A DNA stretch of 64,000 nucleotides from Ancylobacter sp. Lp-2 (GTDB taxonomy: Bacteria; Pseudomonadota; Alphaproteobacteria; Rhizobiales; Xanthobacteraceae): positions 248,001-312,000 of the forward strand of contig NZ_JAJALI010000007.1 in the NCBI RefSeq assembly GCF_020523795.1, written 5' to 3'. Each line of letters begins with the position of its first letter. Position 1 is the stretch's first letter. The notes below the pieces were generated by a model. It saw only the letters and a program-made list of their open reading frames with translations, was not told the DNA's origin and did no database searches. Shown here piece after piece: positions 34,031 through 41,703 of this stretch. The translations under genes were made by a program, and so were the position numbers.

Positions 34031-34635
34031 GCGTGGCGGGCGCTCCCGAGAGACGTGGGCGCGACGGCGCGCGCACGCGGCTGCGCATCGAAGAGGCCGC
34101 GCTACGGCTCTTCGCGGCGCGTGGCGTCGCCGGCACCTCGGTACGGGACATCGCCGAGGCGGTCGGGGTGTCGGAGGGCGCTCTCTATCGCCATTTCGCC
34201 TCCAAGGAGGAGCTGGCGCGGGCGCTGTTCCTCGATCGCTATGCCGTGCTGGCGCAGTCGATTCGCGAGATCGGCCAGATACATAGGGATCTGCCGTCGC
34301 GGCTGGCGGCGATGGTTCGCCTCGGCTGCACGCTGTTCGACGAGGAGCCGGCGCTGTTCGCCTATCTCCTGATCAACCAGCACGACCACCTCTCCCATGT
34401 GCCGGACGATCCGGCATGCAACGCAGTGGCGGCGCTGGCGGAACTGCTCTCAGACAGCGCCGCCGACCTGCCGCAGCCGCCGGCATTGGCGGCGGCGATG
34501 ATGCTGGGGTTGCTGGTGCAGCCGGCAGCGTTCGCGCTCTATGGCCGGCTGGAGGGGCCGCTGTCGCGGCACGCCCCGGTCATCACCGAGGGCGTGCTGC
34601 GCCTCTGCATGCCCACAGGCATAGCGGAAAGATAA
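34027..34635 (+). CDS. TetR/AcrR family transcriptional regulator
   Basis: A 202-residue regulator from GTG 34027 (GTG 34033 is an alternative). The helix-turn-helix is residues about 13-60: RLRIEEAALRLFAARGVAGT, then SVRDIAEAVGVSEGALYRHF. The C-terminal ligand domain is alpha-helical and not assignable. Its start overlaps the stop of the acyltransferase fusion (GTGA), so it is co-translated with it, and an 18-base palindrome before the fusion gene is a likely operator. This suggests autoregulation of the two-gene unit by a lipid-like or acyl ligand; ligand identity is inference. Confidence 0.85.
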   Translation: MSVAGAPERRGRDGARTRLRIEEAALRLFAARGVAGTSVRDIAEAVGVSEGALYRHFASKEELARALFLDRYAVLAQSIREIGQIHRDLPSRLAAMVRLGCTLFDEEPALFAYLLINQHDHLSHVPDDPACNAVAALAELLSDSAADLPQPPALAAAMMLGLLVQPAAFALYGRLEGPLSRHAPVITEGVLRLCMPTGIAER

Positions 34636-34639
34636 GCGA

Positions 34640-34960
34640 TCAGAACAGCTTGAGGCCGGGCGGGATCGGCAGGCCGGCGGTGAGCGTCTGGGTGCGCTCC
34701 TGGATCAGCCGCTCACCCTTGCCGCGGGCGTCGCTGTGGGCGGCGACGATCAAATCCTCAAGGATTTCAGCCTCTTCCGGCTTGAAGAGGCTGGGGTCGA
34801 TGGTGACGCCCTTCAGCGCGCCCTTGGCGCTCATGACGACCTTGACCATGCCGCCGCCGGAGACGCCGTCGACCTCGATGGCGTCGAGCTCGGCCTGCAT
34901 CTGCTCCATGCGGGCCTGCATCTCCTTCACCTTGGACATCATGCCGAGAAGGTCTTTCAT
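34640..34960 (-). CDS. YbaB/EbfC nucleoid-associated protein
   Basis: A 106-residue DNA-binding protein. The N-terminal helix (LLGMMSKVKEMQARMEQMQA) and the core GGMVKVVMSAKGALKGVTID are diagnostic of the family, as is the C-terminal LTAGLPIPPGLKLF. ATG 34960 follows AAGGAG at ideal spacing. It lies just downstream of dnaX on the same strand, the arrangement seen in most proteobacteria (dnaX-ybaB). Confidence 0.93.
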   Translation of the reverse strand: MKDLLGMMSKVKEMQARMEQMQAELDAIEVDGVSGGGMVKVVMSAKGALKGVTIDPSLFKPEEAEILEDLIVAAHSDARGKGERLIQERTQTLTAGLPIPPGLKLF

Positions 34961-35014
34961 AGCGGACTCCTTAATCAGTAAGCGTATCGTGCAAAAGCAC
35001 GCAGAAACAAGGGG

Positions 35015-37006
35015 TTAGAATTCGATCTCGTCGTCGGCGCCGGGGCCGTCGTCGCGGGCGGCCATGAGGTCGTCGTCGCTCGCATAGTCGTCGAGCGCGG
35101 GAGGAAGCTCCGCCGTGGTGCGCACATCGACGATCTTGGCGCCGGGAAAACGCGAGAGCACCGCCTCCACCAGCGGGTTCGCCTGCACGTCGCTGAGCAG
35201 GGTCTCGCGGGCGGATTTCGCTTGTTCCGCAACGGTTTGCTCGCCTTCTTCACGCGAGAGCGCCACCAGCCAGCGCCGGCCGGTCCAGTCGCTGAGCTTG
35301 TTCTGCAGCTCGGTGAGAAGGCCGGGGCCGGCTCCCGCAGTGAGGGCGATTTCCAGCTTGCCATCCTCGAAGGCGACCGGCCGGACGTGATTCTCCAATG
35401 AAAACTTGAGCTTGAGGTCACGACGGGTGGAGGCGAGGGCCACCAGATCCGCCATGGTCTCGATGCGGATGCCCGGCATTGCCTCCGCCGGCCGCTCGGC
35501 CGGGCGGGGCGTCTCGGTGCGGCTGGCCAGCGCCAGATGCGAGGCCGGTGCGGTGTACGATGCGGCCGACGGCGCCATCGCGGTGGCCGGTGAGGCCAGT
35601 TGCCTCGACATCGGGGCCGATTGCAGTGCGGCGGCCGTCGCCGGCCCGGATGAGCGCGCTTGCGGTGCCGAAGTGGGAGCGCCGGAGGAGGGAGTACCGG
35701 AGCGGGGCGAGGGGGCCTCGCCGCCGCCGGGAGCGCCTTCCATGTCGCGCAGCTTGCGCAGCGCCTCGTCCGGGGTCGGCAGGTCGCTGGCATAGGCGAG
35801 GCGGACGAGCGCCATCTCGGCCGCTTGCATCGGCTTGGCCGCCTGCTGCACCTCGGCGAGGCCCTTGACGAGCATCTGCCAGGCGCGGGCCAGCACCCGC
35901 ATCGACAGCCCCTCGGCGAGCGCGCGGCCGCGCACCCGCTCGGCCTCGACCAGCGCCGCGTCCTCGGCCGTCTGCGGCAGGATCTTCAGCCGCGTCACCA
36001 GATGGGTGAACTCGGCAAGGTCGGCGATCACCACCGCCGGATCGGCGCCGGTGTCGTACTGCTCGCGCAGCTCGACCAGGGCGTTGCCGATGTCGCCCTT
36101 CATCAGCGATTCGAACAGGTCGATGACCCGGCCGCGATCGGCGAGGCCCAATAGCGAGCGCACCTGCTCGGCATGCACCGTGCCGCTTCCATGCGCGATG
36201 GCCTGGTCGAGCAGGGAGAGCGAATCGCGCACCGAGCCTTCCGCCGCGCGGGCCACCAGGCTGAGCGCCTCGGCATCGATGGTGACGCCCTCCGCCTCGC
36301 AGATACCGCGCAGGTGATGGGCGAGCACGCCGGAATCGATGCGCCGCAGGTCGAAGCGCTGGCAGCGGGAGAGCACCGTCACCGGCACCTTGCGGATCTC
36401 GGTGGTGGCGAAGACGAACTTCACATGCTCCGGCGGCTCCTCCAGCGTCTTCAACAGTCCGTTGAAGGCCGCCGTGGAGAGCATGTGCACTTCGTCGATG
36501 ATGAAGACCTTGTAGCGCGCCAGCACCGGCTTGTAGCGGGCCGCCTCGATGATCTCGCGCACGTCGCCGATGCCGGTGTTGGAGGCGGCGTCCATCTCCT
36601 GCACGTCGACATGGCGCGATTCGATGATATCGCGGCAGTGGCGGCCGAGCTCGGGCATGTCGAGCGTGGGGGCGCCGCCACCCGCCGGACCGTCCATCGG
36701 CTCGTAATTGAGCGCGCGGGCGAGAATGCGGGCGGTGGTGGTCTTGCCGACCCCGCGCACCCCGGTGAGGATATAGGCCTGCGCGATGCGGCCCGAGGCG
36801 AAGGCGTTGCGCAGCGTGCGCACCATCGCCTCCTGCCCGATCAGATCCGCGAAGGTCTGCGGCCGGTACTTGCGGGCGAGCACCCGATAGGGCGTCGCCG
36901 CGCCGGCAGCCGTTACGCCGCCCGCCGGGGCGAGGCCGAGGCCGGGCATCGCGTCGTCGTCTGGCATCGCGTCGTCGTCGGGTAGGTCGGGGCGATCCGC
37001 GCTCAT
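35015..37006 (-). CDS. dnaX: DNA polymerase III subunit gamma/tau
   Basis: 663-residue clamp-loader subunit. The N-terminal ATPase has LARKYRPQTFADLIGQEAMV, Walker A GVRGVGKTTTARIL, Walker B FIIDEVHML and the sensor-1 TLEEPPEHVKFVFATTEIRK. The zinc-module cysteines found in E. coli are mostly absent, a normal alphaproteobacterial trait. The C-terminal third is Pro/Ala-rich and of low complexity, then a tau-like domain (LVALASTRRDLKLKFSLENH). The N-terminus has a duplicated DDDAMP from a short direct repeat in the DNA. ATG 37006 was chosen by homology; the frame is open far upstream through the ffs gene. No slippery frameshift site was seen. Confidence 0.95.
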   Translation of the reverse strand: MSADRPDLPDDDAMPDDDAMPGLGLAPAGGVTAAGAATPYRVLARKYRPQTFADLIGQEAMVRTLRNAFASGRIAQAYILTGVRGVGKTTTARILARALNYEPMDGPAGGGAPTLDMPELGRHCRDIIESRHVDVQEMDAASNTGIGDVREIIEAARYKPVLARYKVFIIDEVHMLSTAAFNGLLKTLEEPPEHVKFVFATTEIRKVPVTVLSRCQRFDLRRIDSGVLAHHLRGICEAEGVTIDAEALSLVARAAEGSVRDSLSLLDQAIAHGSGTVHAEQVRSLLGLADRGRVIDLFESLMKGDIGNALVELREQYDTGADPAVVIADLAEFTHLVTRLKILPQTAEDAALVEAERVRGRALAEGLSMRVLARAWQMLVKGLAEVQQAAKPMQAAEMALVRLAYASDLPTPDEALRKLRDMEGAPGGGEAPSPRSGTPSSGAPTSAPQARSSGPATAAALQSAPMSRQLASPATAMAPSAASYTAPASHLALASRTETPRPAERPAEAMPGIRIETMADLVALASTRRDLKLKFSLENHVRPVAFEDGKLEIALTAGAGPGLLTELQNKLSDWTGRRWLVALSREEGEQTVAEQAKSARETLLSDVQANPLVEAVLSRFPGAKIVDVRTTAELPPALDDYASDDDLMAARDDGPGADDEIEF

Positions 37007-37196
37007 GGAGCCTTCATAGCATCGCGGGGGGACGGGAATGCAACGCCGCCGGATCGGGGGACGGAAAAAACCGGGGAAGGCGGCCGGCCGAGGGGCGGCG
37101 AGGGAGGACCGACGTGCGCCTACGGTGGACCACGGCGGTGGCCCGCAGGCGACGGTTCTCGATGTGCGGGGAGCGCCCGGCAGCGACGGGCGAAAG

Positions 37197-37298
37197 CAGG
37201 GTGGGAGGCTGACATGCGACCCGAGACGGGCTCGTTGGGGCTGCTTCCTTCCGGATCTGACCCGGTTGGCGAGTGGCTCGTCCACCGCCAACCTCCCG
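37197..37298 (-). ncRNA. ffs: 4.5S RNA, signal recognition particle RNA
   Basis: On the minus strand GGGTCAGATCCGGAAGGAAG followed by CAGCCC (plus-strand 37237-37263) is the universally conserved SRP RNA apical loop with the GGAA tetraloop and the Ffh-binding internal loops. The flanks pair: 5' GGGAGGTTGG near 37297 with 3' CAGCCTCCC near 37201, giving a roughly 100-nt hairpin typical of alphaproteobacterial 4.5S RNA. It lies upstream of dnaX on the same strand, as often seen. Ends are set by base pairing and the promoter and are good to a few bases. Confidence 0.92.
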
Positions 37299-37303
37299 GC
37301 GCC

Positions 37304-37332
37304 TATATCGGGCAGATGCGCGTGCGATGCAA
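37304..37332 (-). promoter_or_regulatory. Promoter of ffs
   Basis: On the minus strand TTGCAT (37332-37327) and GATATA (37309-37304) are 17 bases apart. The predicted start about 6-7 bases after the -10 falls at 37297-37298, exactly at the 5' end of the folded SRP RNA. Confidence 0.7.
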
Positions 37333-37830
37333 GGGGGAGGGGCGCCGGTGCGCCAATGTCGCGTACCGCATGCCGGCGCTCGGAAGGTTCGGTCGAGCGA
37401 CATCGCGAAGTTGTGCGTCAACAGCTGGACGGTAGGGACGCCGCTCGGCACGCGGGCATCGGTCAGTCGTCAGGCGGCGCCGGCGCGCCGGGTCCGCCAC
37501 GAGCGGAAACCAGCCCAGGTCTGTTGCGTATCCCTCGCGCCGGGCGCGCGGCATTGAGAGAGCCGCAGGCACGGTCGTTGGCCGCAAGCTTCTGGAATAG
37601 ATTGTATTTTCGGTGAGCCGGCTCGGCCGGGAAGATAATCTGCCCGTCAAGCGGCCGAGTGCCGCCCAGACTTTGCCAGAATGCGGTCGGGTACGGGCCC
37701 GTTCTACCGGGATCGGCAGGGGACGTTGGCATGGCCGCCTGGGCCGGTGGGCGCGGCGATGCGCGCCGTCGGCATGGCCCCGCGCGCGGCGAGCCGCTAT
37801 AGAGGGCGCGCAGGGAGGACGGGGCAGCGA
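37333..37830. other. Intergenic stretch upstream of ffs and the HIT gene, nothing assigned
   Basis: 498 bases of mixed composition. Open frames of up to about 190 codons cross it but overlap the ffs gene or show no family features, Arg/Pro-rich composition and poor starts. A slightly AT-richer patch near 37595-37615 (GGAATAGATTGTATTTTC) might carry the HIT promoter. No tRNA or repeat was recognised. Confidence 0.4.
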
Positions 37831-38265
37831 ATGGACGACATGACGACTTCCGACGGTTTCACCCTCGACGCCCGGCTGGCGGCCGACACCTTCCCCATCG
37901 TCGAGCTTCGGCGCTCGACGCTGCTGTTGATGAACGACGCCCGCTATCCCTGGCTCATCCTGGTGCCGCGCCTTCCCGATGCGCGCGAGCTGATCGACCT
38001 CGACCCGGCGACCCGCGCGGTGGTGATGCACGAGCTCGACCAGGCGGCGCGGGCGCTCAAGCAGCTGACCTCCTGCGACAAGCTGAATGTCGCGGCGCTG
38101 GGCAACATGGTGCCGCAGCTGCACATCCACATCATCGCCCGTTTCGCCACCGACGCCGCCTGGCCGAACCCGGTCTGGGGTCGCGGCGCGCCGGTGCCCT
38201 ATGCCAGCGCGGCGGCGCAGGACCTGATCGCGCCGCTGAAGGCCGCGCTGGAGGACAGAAGTTGA
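37831..38265 (+). CDS. HIT family protein (histidine triad nucleotide hydrolase)
   Basis: A 144-residue HIT-domain protein; the triad is LHIHIIARF near residues 95-103, preceded by YPWLILVPRLPDARELIDLD, typical of the rhizobial HIT group. The family cleaves nucleotide phosphoramidates or dinucleoside polyphosphates. ATG 37831 follows GGGAGGAC. The stop lies just before the nudC start, so the two form an operon with a common theme of nucleotide clean-up. Confidence 0.88.
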   Translation: MDDMTTSDGFTLDARLAADTFPIVELRRSTLLLMNDARYPWLILVPRLPDARELIDLDPATRAVVMHELDQAARALKQLTSCDKLNVAALGNMVPQLHIHIIARFATDAAWPNPVWGRGAPVPYASAAAQDLIAPLKAALEDRS

Positions 38266-38279
38266 GCGCAGGAGACGGC

Positions 38280-39248
38280 GTGAGCCTAGGGGATCTCGAC
38301 ACCACCGGGCTGGGGGAGTGGCCGCATCTCGGCTACAGCGCCTTCCGGCTCGACCGGGCCAGCGACCGGCGCGCCCGCATGCCGGAATTTCTTGCCGACC
38401 CGCGCGCCCGCGCCTGCCTGATCGCCGGCGAGACGGTGGTGCTGGCGCGGCGCGGCGAGGGACCTCACGGGGCCATGTTGCCGCTCGCCGAGGCGGCGGC
38501 GCTGGGCGGGCGCACCGCCGAGGCCTGCCTGCTCGGGCTCGACGGAGAAGGCGCGGTGCCGCACATGGTGCTGCCGCTGCACGCGGCCTCGGCCGGGGCG
38601 CTGGCCGAGCGGGAGGAGTTGCTGCTCACCGATCTGCGCTCCATCGCGGTGCAGGGGCTGGTGTCGCGCGAGGAACTCGCCGAGCTCGCCTGCGCCAAGG
38701 CGATGCTGGCCTGGCACGCCCGGCGCAGCTTCTGCTCCAATTGCGGCACCCGGCTGGAGGTGGCGGAGGCCGGCTGGCGGCGCGAATGCCCGCATTGCGG
38801 TGCGCAGCACTTCCCGCGTACCGACCCGGTGGCGATCATGCTCACCATCGACGGCGACGAATGCCTGCTCGGCCGCTCCGCCCGCTTCGCGCCGGGCATG
38901 TGGTCGTGCCTCGCCGGCTTCGTCGAGCCGGGCGAGACCTTCGAGGAGGCGGCGCGTCGCGAGACCCTCGAGGAGGCCAGTATCCGCACCGGGGCGGCGC
39001 GCTATCTGTGCTCGCAGCCCTGGCCGTTCCCGATGTCGGTGATGATCGGATTCCATCTTCAGGCGGCGAGCCGGGAGATCCGCATCGACGACAACGAGCT
39101 GGAAGGCGCGCGCTGGTTCCACCGCGACGAGGCACGGCTGCTGCTCACCCGCACCCATCCGGACGGGCTGGTGGCGCCGCCGCCGATGGCGATCGCCCAC
39201 CACCTGATCCGCGCCTTCGTCGAGGGCCGCGACCCGCCGGCGGGGTGA
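38280..39248 (+). CDS. nudC: NAD(+) diphosphatase / RNA-decapping Nudix hydrolase
   Basis: Hydrolyses NAD(H) to NMN(H) and AMP and can remove NAD caps from RNA. About 322 residues. A zinc ribbon with FCSNCGTRLE and CPHCGAQHFPRTDPVAIML (near 155-185) and the Nudix box GFVEPGETFEEAARRETLEE (near 213-235) with the following NudC tail SQPWPFPMSVMIGF. GTG 38280 follows AGGAG at good spacing and is preferred to TTG 38262, which would overlap the HIT gene by 4 bases. Confidence 0.93.
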   Translation: MSLGDLDTTGLGEWPHLGYSAFRLDRASDRRARMPEFLADPRARACLIAGETVVLARRGEGPHGAMLPLAEAAALGGRTAEACLLGLDGEGAVPHMVLPLHAASAGALAEREELLLTDLRSIAVQGLVSREELAELACAKAMLAWHARRSFCSNCGTRLEVAEAGWRRECPHCGAQHFPRTDPVAIMLTIDGDECLLGRSARFAPGMWSCLAGFVEPGETFEEAARRETLEEASIRTGAARYLCSQPWPFPMSVMIGFHLQAASREIRIDDNELEGARWFHRDEARLLLTRTHPDGLVAPPPMAIAHHLIRAFVEGRDPPAG

Positions 39249-39274
39249 GGGGCGGCCAGATCGAACCGGCCGGG

Positions 39275-39304
39275 CCAGAAAGCGTTTGACCAGAAAGCGC
39301 TTGA
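39275..39304 (+). repeat. Tandem 15-base repeat ahead of the MerR promoter
   Basis: CCAGAAAGCGTTTGA (39275-39289) and CCAGAAAGCGCTTGA (39290-39304) are direct copies with one mismatch. Each ends with TTGAC, so the second supplies the -35 box of the MerR promoter and the first a duplicate of it. Confidence 0.75.
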
Positions 39305-39331
39305 CCTGGAGTGCGCTCCAGCACCTAGACA
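39301..39331 (+). promoter_or_regulatory. MerR-type promoter with 19-base spacer and dyad operator
   Basis: TTGACC (39301-39306) and TAGACA (39326-39331) are 19 bases apart, the lengthened spacer that MerR proteins correct by twisting DNA. The perfect dyad CTGGAGTGCGCTCCAG (39306-39321) lies inside the spacer. The MerR-family gene starts 30 bases downstream, so it probably controls its own operon. Confidence 0.85.
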
Positions 39332-39360
39332 GGTGGGCGTCGTGACGGTTCGGGTGAGAG

Positions 39361-39780
39361 ATGAAGATTGGCGACCTCGCGCGGCGCAGCGACCTGTCGG
39401 TCGATACGATCCGTTATTACGAGCGGATCGGACTGTTGCCGACCGCCATGCGCGACGGTGCGCGCCAGCGGCAATATGACGTGTCGATCCTGGCGTGGAT
39501 CGAGTTTCTCGGGCGGCTCAAGGCCACCGGGATGCCGATCCGCGACATGGTGCGCTATGCCGAGCTGCGCGCGCAGGGCGATGCCACCGCCGGCGAGCGG
39601 CGCGAACTGCTGGCCCGCCACCGGGCGAGGGTCCGTGCGCATGTCGACGATCTCCTCGCCTGCCTGACCGTCCTCGACTCGAAGATAGCCGGCTATGCCG
39701 GCGCTGGCAGCGAGGAGCCCTCCGATGACGCAGACCGTTCCCACGACGCAGACGACGAACCCATTCACCGAGGGCGGTGA
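39361..39780 (+). CDS. MerR family transcriptional regulator
   Basis: A 139-residue regulator. The winged helix is MKIGDLARRSDLSVDTIRYY, ERIGLLPTAMRDGARQRQYD; the dimerisation coiled coil is residues about 80-115. There is a single Cys (in LLACLTVLDSK near 117-122), so a multi-Cys metal site is absent; redox, aldehyde or organic-ligand sensing is more plausible. The C-terminal tail is acidic and overlaps the next gene by 56 bases. The matching 19-base-spacer promoter lies just upstream. Confidence 0.92.
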   Translation: MKIGDLARRSDLSVDTIRYYERIGLLPTAMRDGARQRQYDVSILAWIEFLGRLKATGMPIRDMVRYAELRAQGDATAGERRELLARHRARVRAHVDDLLACLTVLDSKIAGYAGAGSEEPSDDADRSHDADDEPIHRGR

Positions 39781-40195
39781 CGCCGGGATCCGTGATGGCG
39801 GGCCCGGGGCTCCGCACCGCCCCGCCGATCGCTTCGAGGCCGGGTGGCGGGCGCTCGCCCGCATCGATGGTGAGGTCGGCGAGAAAGTGGTGGCGGCGCT
39901 GGCCGGCATCGCTCCCGATTTCGGCCGGCTGCTGGTCGAATTCCCGTTCGGCGACATCTACACGCGGCCGGGCCTCGACCTGCGCGCCCGCGAGATCGCC
40001 ACCATCGCGGCCTTGTGTGCGCTCGGCAATGCCGGCCCGCAGCTCAAGGTGCATATCGAGGCCGGGCTGAATGTCGGCCTCGCGCGCGAGGAGATCGTCG
40101 AGATCCTCATGCAGATGGCGGTCTATGCCGGCTTCCCGGCGGCGCTCAACGGCCTGTTCGCGGCGAAGGAGGTGTTCGCCGCCCGCGATGCCTAG
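39725..40195 (+). CDS. Carboxymuconolactone decarboxylase family protein
   Basis: A 156-residue protein of the CMD/AhpD fold. The core is LDLRAREIATIAALCALGNA, then HIEAGLNVGLAREEIVEILM and AVYAGFPAALNGLFAAKEVF. The AhpD-type CxxC pair is missing, so peroxidase activity is unlikely and a decarboxylase or other CMD role (PcaC-like) is suggested. ATG 39725 follows GAGGAGC and overlaps the end of the MerR gene, so it is likely the target of that regulator. Substrate unknown. Confidence 0.85.
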   Translation: MTQTVPTTQTTNPFTEGGDAGIRDGGPGAPHRPADRFEAGWRALARIDGEVGEKVVAALAGIAPDFGRLLVEFPFGDIYTRPGLDLRAREIATIAALCALGNAGPQLKVHIEAGLNVGLAREEIVEILMQMAVYAGFPAALNGLFAAKEVFAARDA

Positions 40196-40205
40196 CCCTC
40201 GCGCG

Positions 40206-41363
40206 TCAGCCTTCCCGCGTCCAGGGGCGGAAATGCTTGGAAAGCTTCAGCCCCTGCGCCTGGTAGTTGGAGCCGAGCCCCTCGCCATAGAGCGAGCGCG
40301 GCTTGGCCAGCATCCGCTCATAGACGAGGCGGCCGACGATCTGGCCGTCCTCCAGGATGAACGGCACCTCGCGCGAGCGCACCTCCAGCACCGCGCGGGC
40401 GCCGCCATGCGCGTTGTCGCGCCCGCCCGCCGCCGCATGGCCGAAGCCGGGATCGAAGAAGCCGGCATAGTGGACGCGGAACTCGCCGACCAGCGGATCG
40501 AACGGCACCATCTCCGCCGCATGGCTCGGCGGCACGTGCACGGCTTCCTTGGAGGCGAGGATGTAGAAGGCGTCGGGATCGAGCACCAGCTCGCGCCGGC
40601 CGCGCGTCACCAGCGGCTCCCAATAGTCGTCGACGTCGCACTGGGCGCGCTTGTCGACGTCGATCAGCCCGGTGTGGCGCTTGGCGCGGAAGCCGAGCAG
40701 GCCGCCGAAGCCGGCGCCCGACAGATCGACGCTCACCGCGATGCCGCCGCCGGCGACGTCCGGCTGCGGGGTGTCGACGAGGCGCTCGGCGGCGTTGAGC
40801 GCCACGGTCTCGGCCTCGCCGAGGCGGGCGTCGCCACGGCGGAAGCGGATCTGCGACAGCCGCGAGCCCTTGCGCACCAGGATCGGGAAGGTGCGGGGGG
40901 AGATTTCCAGATACAGCTTGCCGGCATAGCCCGCCGGGATGATGTCGAAGGAGCGGGCGCGGTCGGCGATGACGCGGGTGAACACGTCGAGCCGGCCGGT
41001 GGAGCTCTTCGGGTTGGTCGAGGCGGCGATGCCCTCGGGCAAGGCGAGGGATTCCTGCAGTTCCACCAGATAGACGCAGCCGGTCTCCAGCACCTCGCCC
41101 CCGGCGAGATCGAGGCGGTGCAGGGCGAGCCGGGACAGCCGGTCGGCGACATCGGCGTCGGCGCCGGGCAGGAAGCTGGCGCGGATCCGCCAGGCGGTGT
41201 CGCCGAGCCGCAGGTCGAGGCTGGCCGGCTGCACCTGGTCGGCGTCGAAGGGCGAGGCCGTGCGGATGGCACCGGCGGCGTTGAGCGCGACGATGGCGTC
41301 GTCCGGCAGGATGCCGTCACCCGTTTCGGGCAGACCAAGTTGGGACACGCTTCGTTCTCGCAT
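40206..41363 (-). CDS. dcd: 2'-Deoxycytidine 5'-triphosphate deaminase, double-domain form
   Basis: Converts dCTP to dUTP for thymidylate synthesis. At 385 residues it has two Dcd-like domains in tandem, the alphaproteobacterial form, whereas the E. coli enzyme has about 190. Domain one carries QPASLDLRLGDTAWRIRASF and STNPKSSTGRLDVFTRVIAD; the SSxGR and the following acidic/Ala region form the nucleotide site. Domain two holds HVPPSHAAEMVPFDPLVGEF and HYAGFFDPGFG. The start ATG 41363 has no evident ribosome-binding site; GTG at about 41348 would be an alternative. It converges on the MerR pair. Confidence 0.88.
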   Translation of the reverse strand: MRERSVSQLGLPETGDGILPDDAIVALNAAGAIRTASPFDADQVQPASLDLRLGDTAWRIRASFLPGADADVADRLSRLALHRLDLAGGEVLETGCVYLVELQESLALPEGIAASTNPKSSTGRLDVFTRVIADRARSFDIIPAGYAGKLYLEISPRTFPILVRKGSRLSQIRFRRGDARLGEAETVALNAAERLVDTPQPDVAGGGIAVSVDLSGAGFGGLLGFRAKRHTGLIDVDKRAQCDVDDYWEPLVTRGRRELVLDPDAFYILASKEAVHVPPSHAAEMVPFDPLVGEFRVHYAGFFDPGFGHAAAGGRDNAHGGARAVLEVRSREVPFILEDGQIVGRLVYERMLAKPRSLYGEGLGSNYQAQGLKLSKHFRPWTREG

Positions 41364-41543
41364 TTACAGAGTGTCAACGCTCGGGGCACATCGCGGGCGG
41401 ACCCGGTTCCCGCAGGCTGACGCCTGCGCAGGGTTCGGTCTTTCCACCCGGTGTGGATTTTCTACACACCCGCTTTAGCCGACCACCCGCGCTACGCCAA
41501 GCGCGGCGAGGCCCCGGTCGCCTTTCGGATGAGAACATCCGCC

Positions 41544-41571
41544 TTGACGGCGCGCGCCGTATGGGAGTAAT
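41544..41571 (+). promoter_or_regulatory. Promoter driving the SAM-II leader and metZ
   Basis: TTGACG (41544-41549) and AGTAAT (41566-41571) with 16 bases between; transcription would start just before the riboswitch. Confidence 0.5.
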
Positions 41572-41580
41572 CCCGGCATA

Positions 41581-41641
41581 CCACGTGGTCATTTGAAGCC
41601 GACCGGCTTGCCGCCACGCTAAACAAGGTTGCTAAAAAGGT
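41581..41641 (+). ncRNA. SAM-II riboswitch
   Basis: CCACGTGGTCATTTGAAGCC, then GACCGGCTTGCCGCCACGCT, AAACAAGGTTGCTAAAAAGG match the compact SAM-II pseudoknot: P1 is CGTGG (41584-41588) with CCACG (41613-41617), the ATTTGA and GCTAAAAAGG segments build the pseudoknot and SAM pocket. It ends about 60 bases before metZ. SAM binding is expected to lower metZ expression by hiding the ribosome-binding site. The match to the known metA/metZ consensus is nearly complete. Confidence 0.93.
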
Positions 41642-41703
41642 CGGGGCCGCGCGGCGTGTGCGCGTGGGCGACCCCGGTCTATCGATGAACCCGGAGCCGC
41701 CGA

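Noticed and set aside
35015..37006. Programmed frameshift in dnaX making a short gamma form
   Set aside because: No slippery A-run followed by a stem was seen; a single protein is assumed.
37014..37616. Open frames on both strands upstream of dnaX
   Set aside because: They run through the SRP RNA gene and show no family resemblance.
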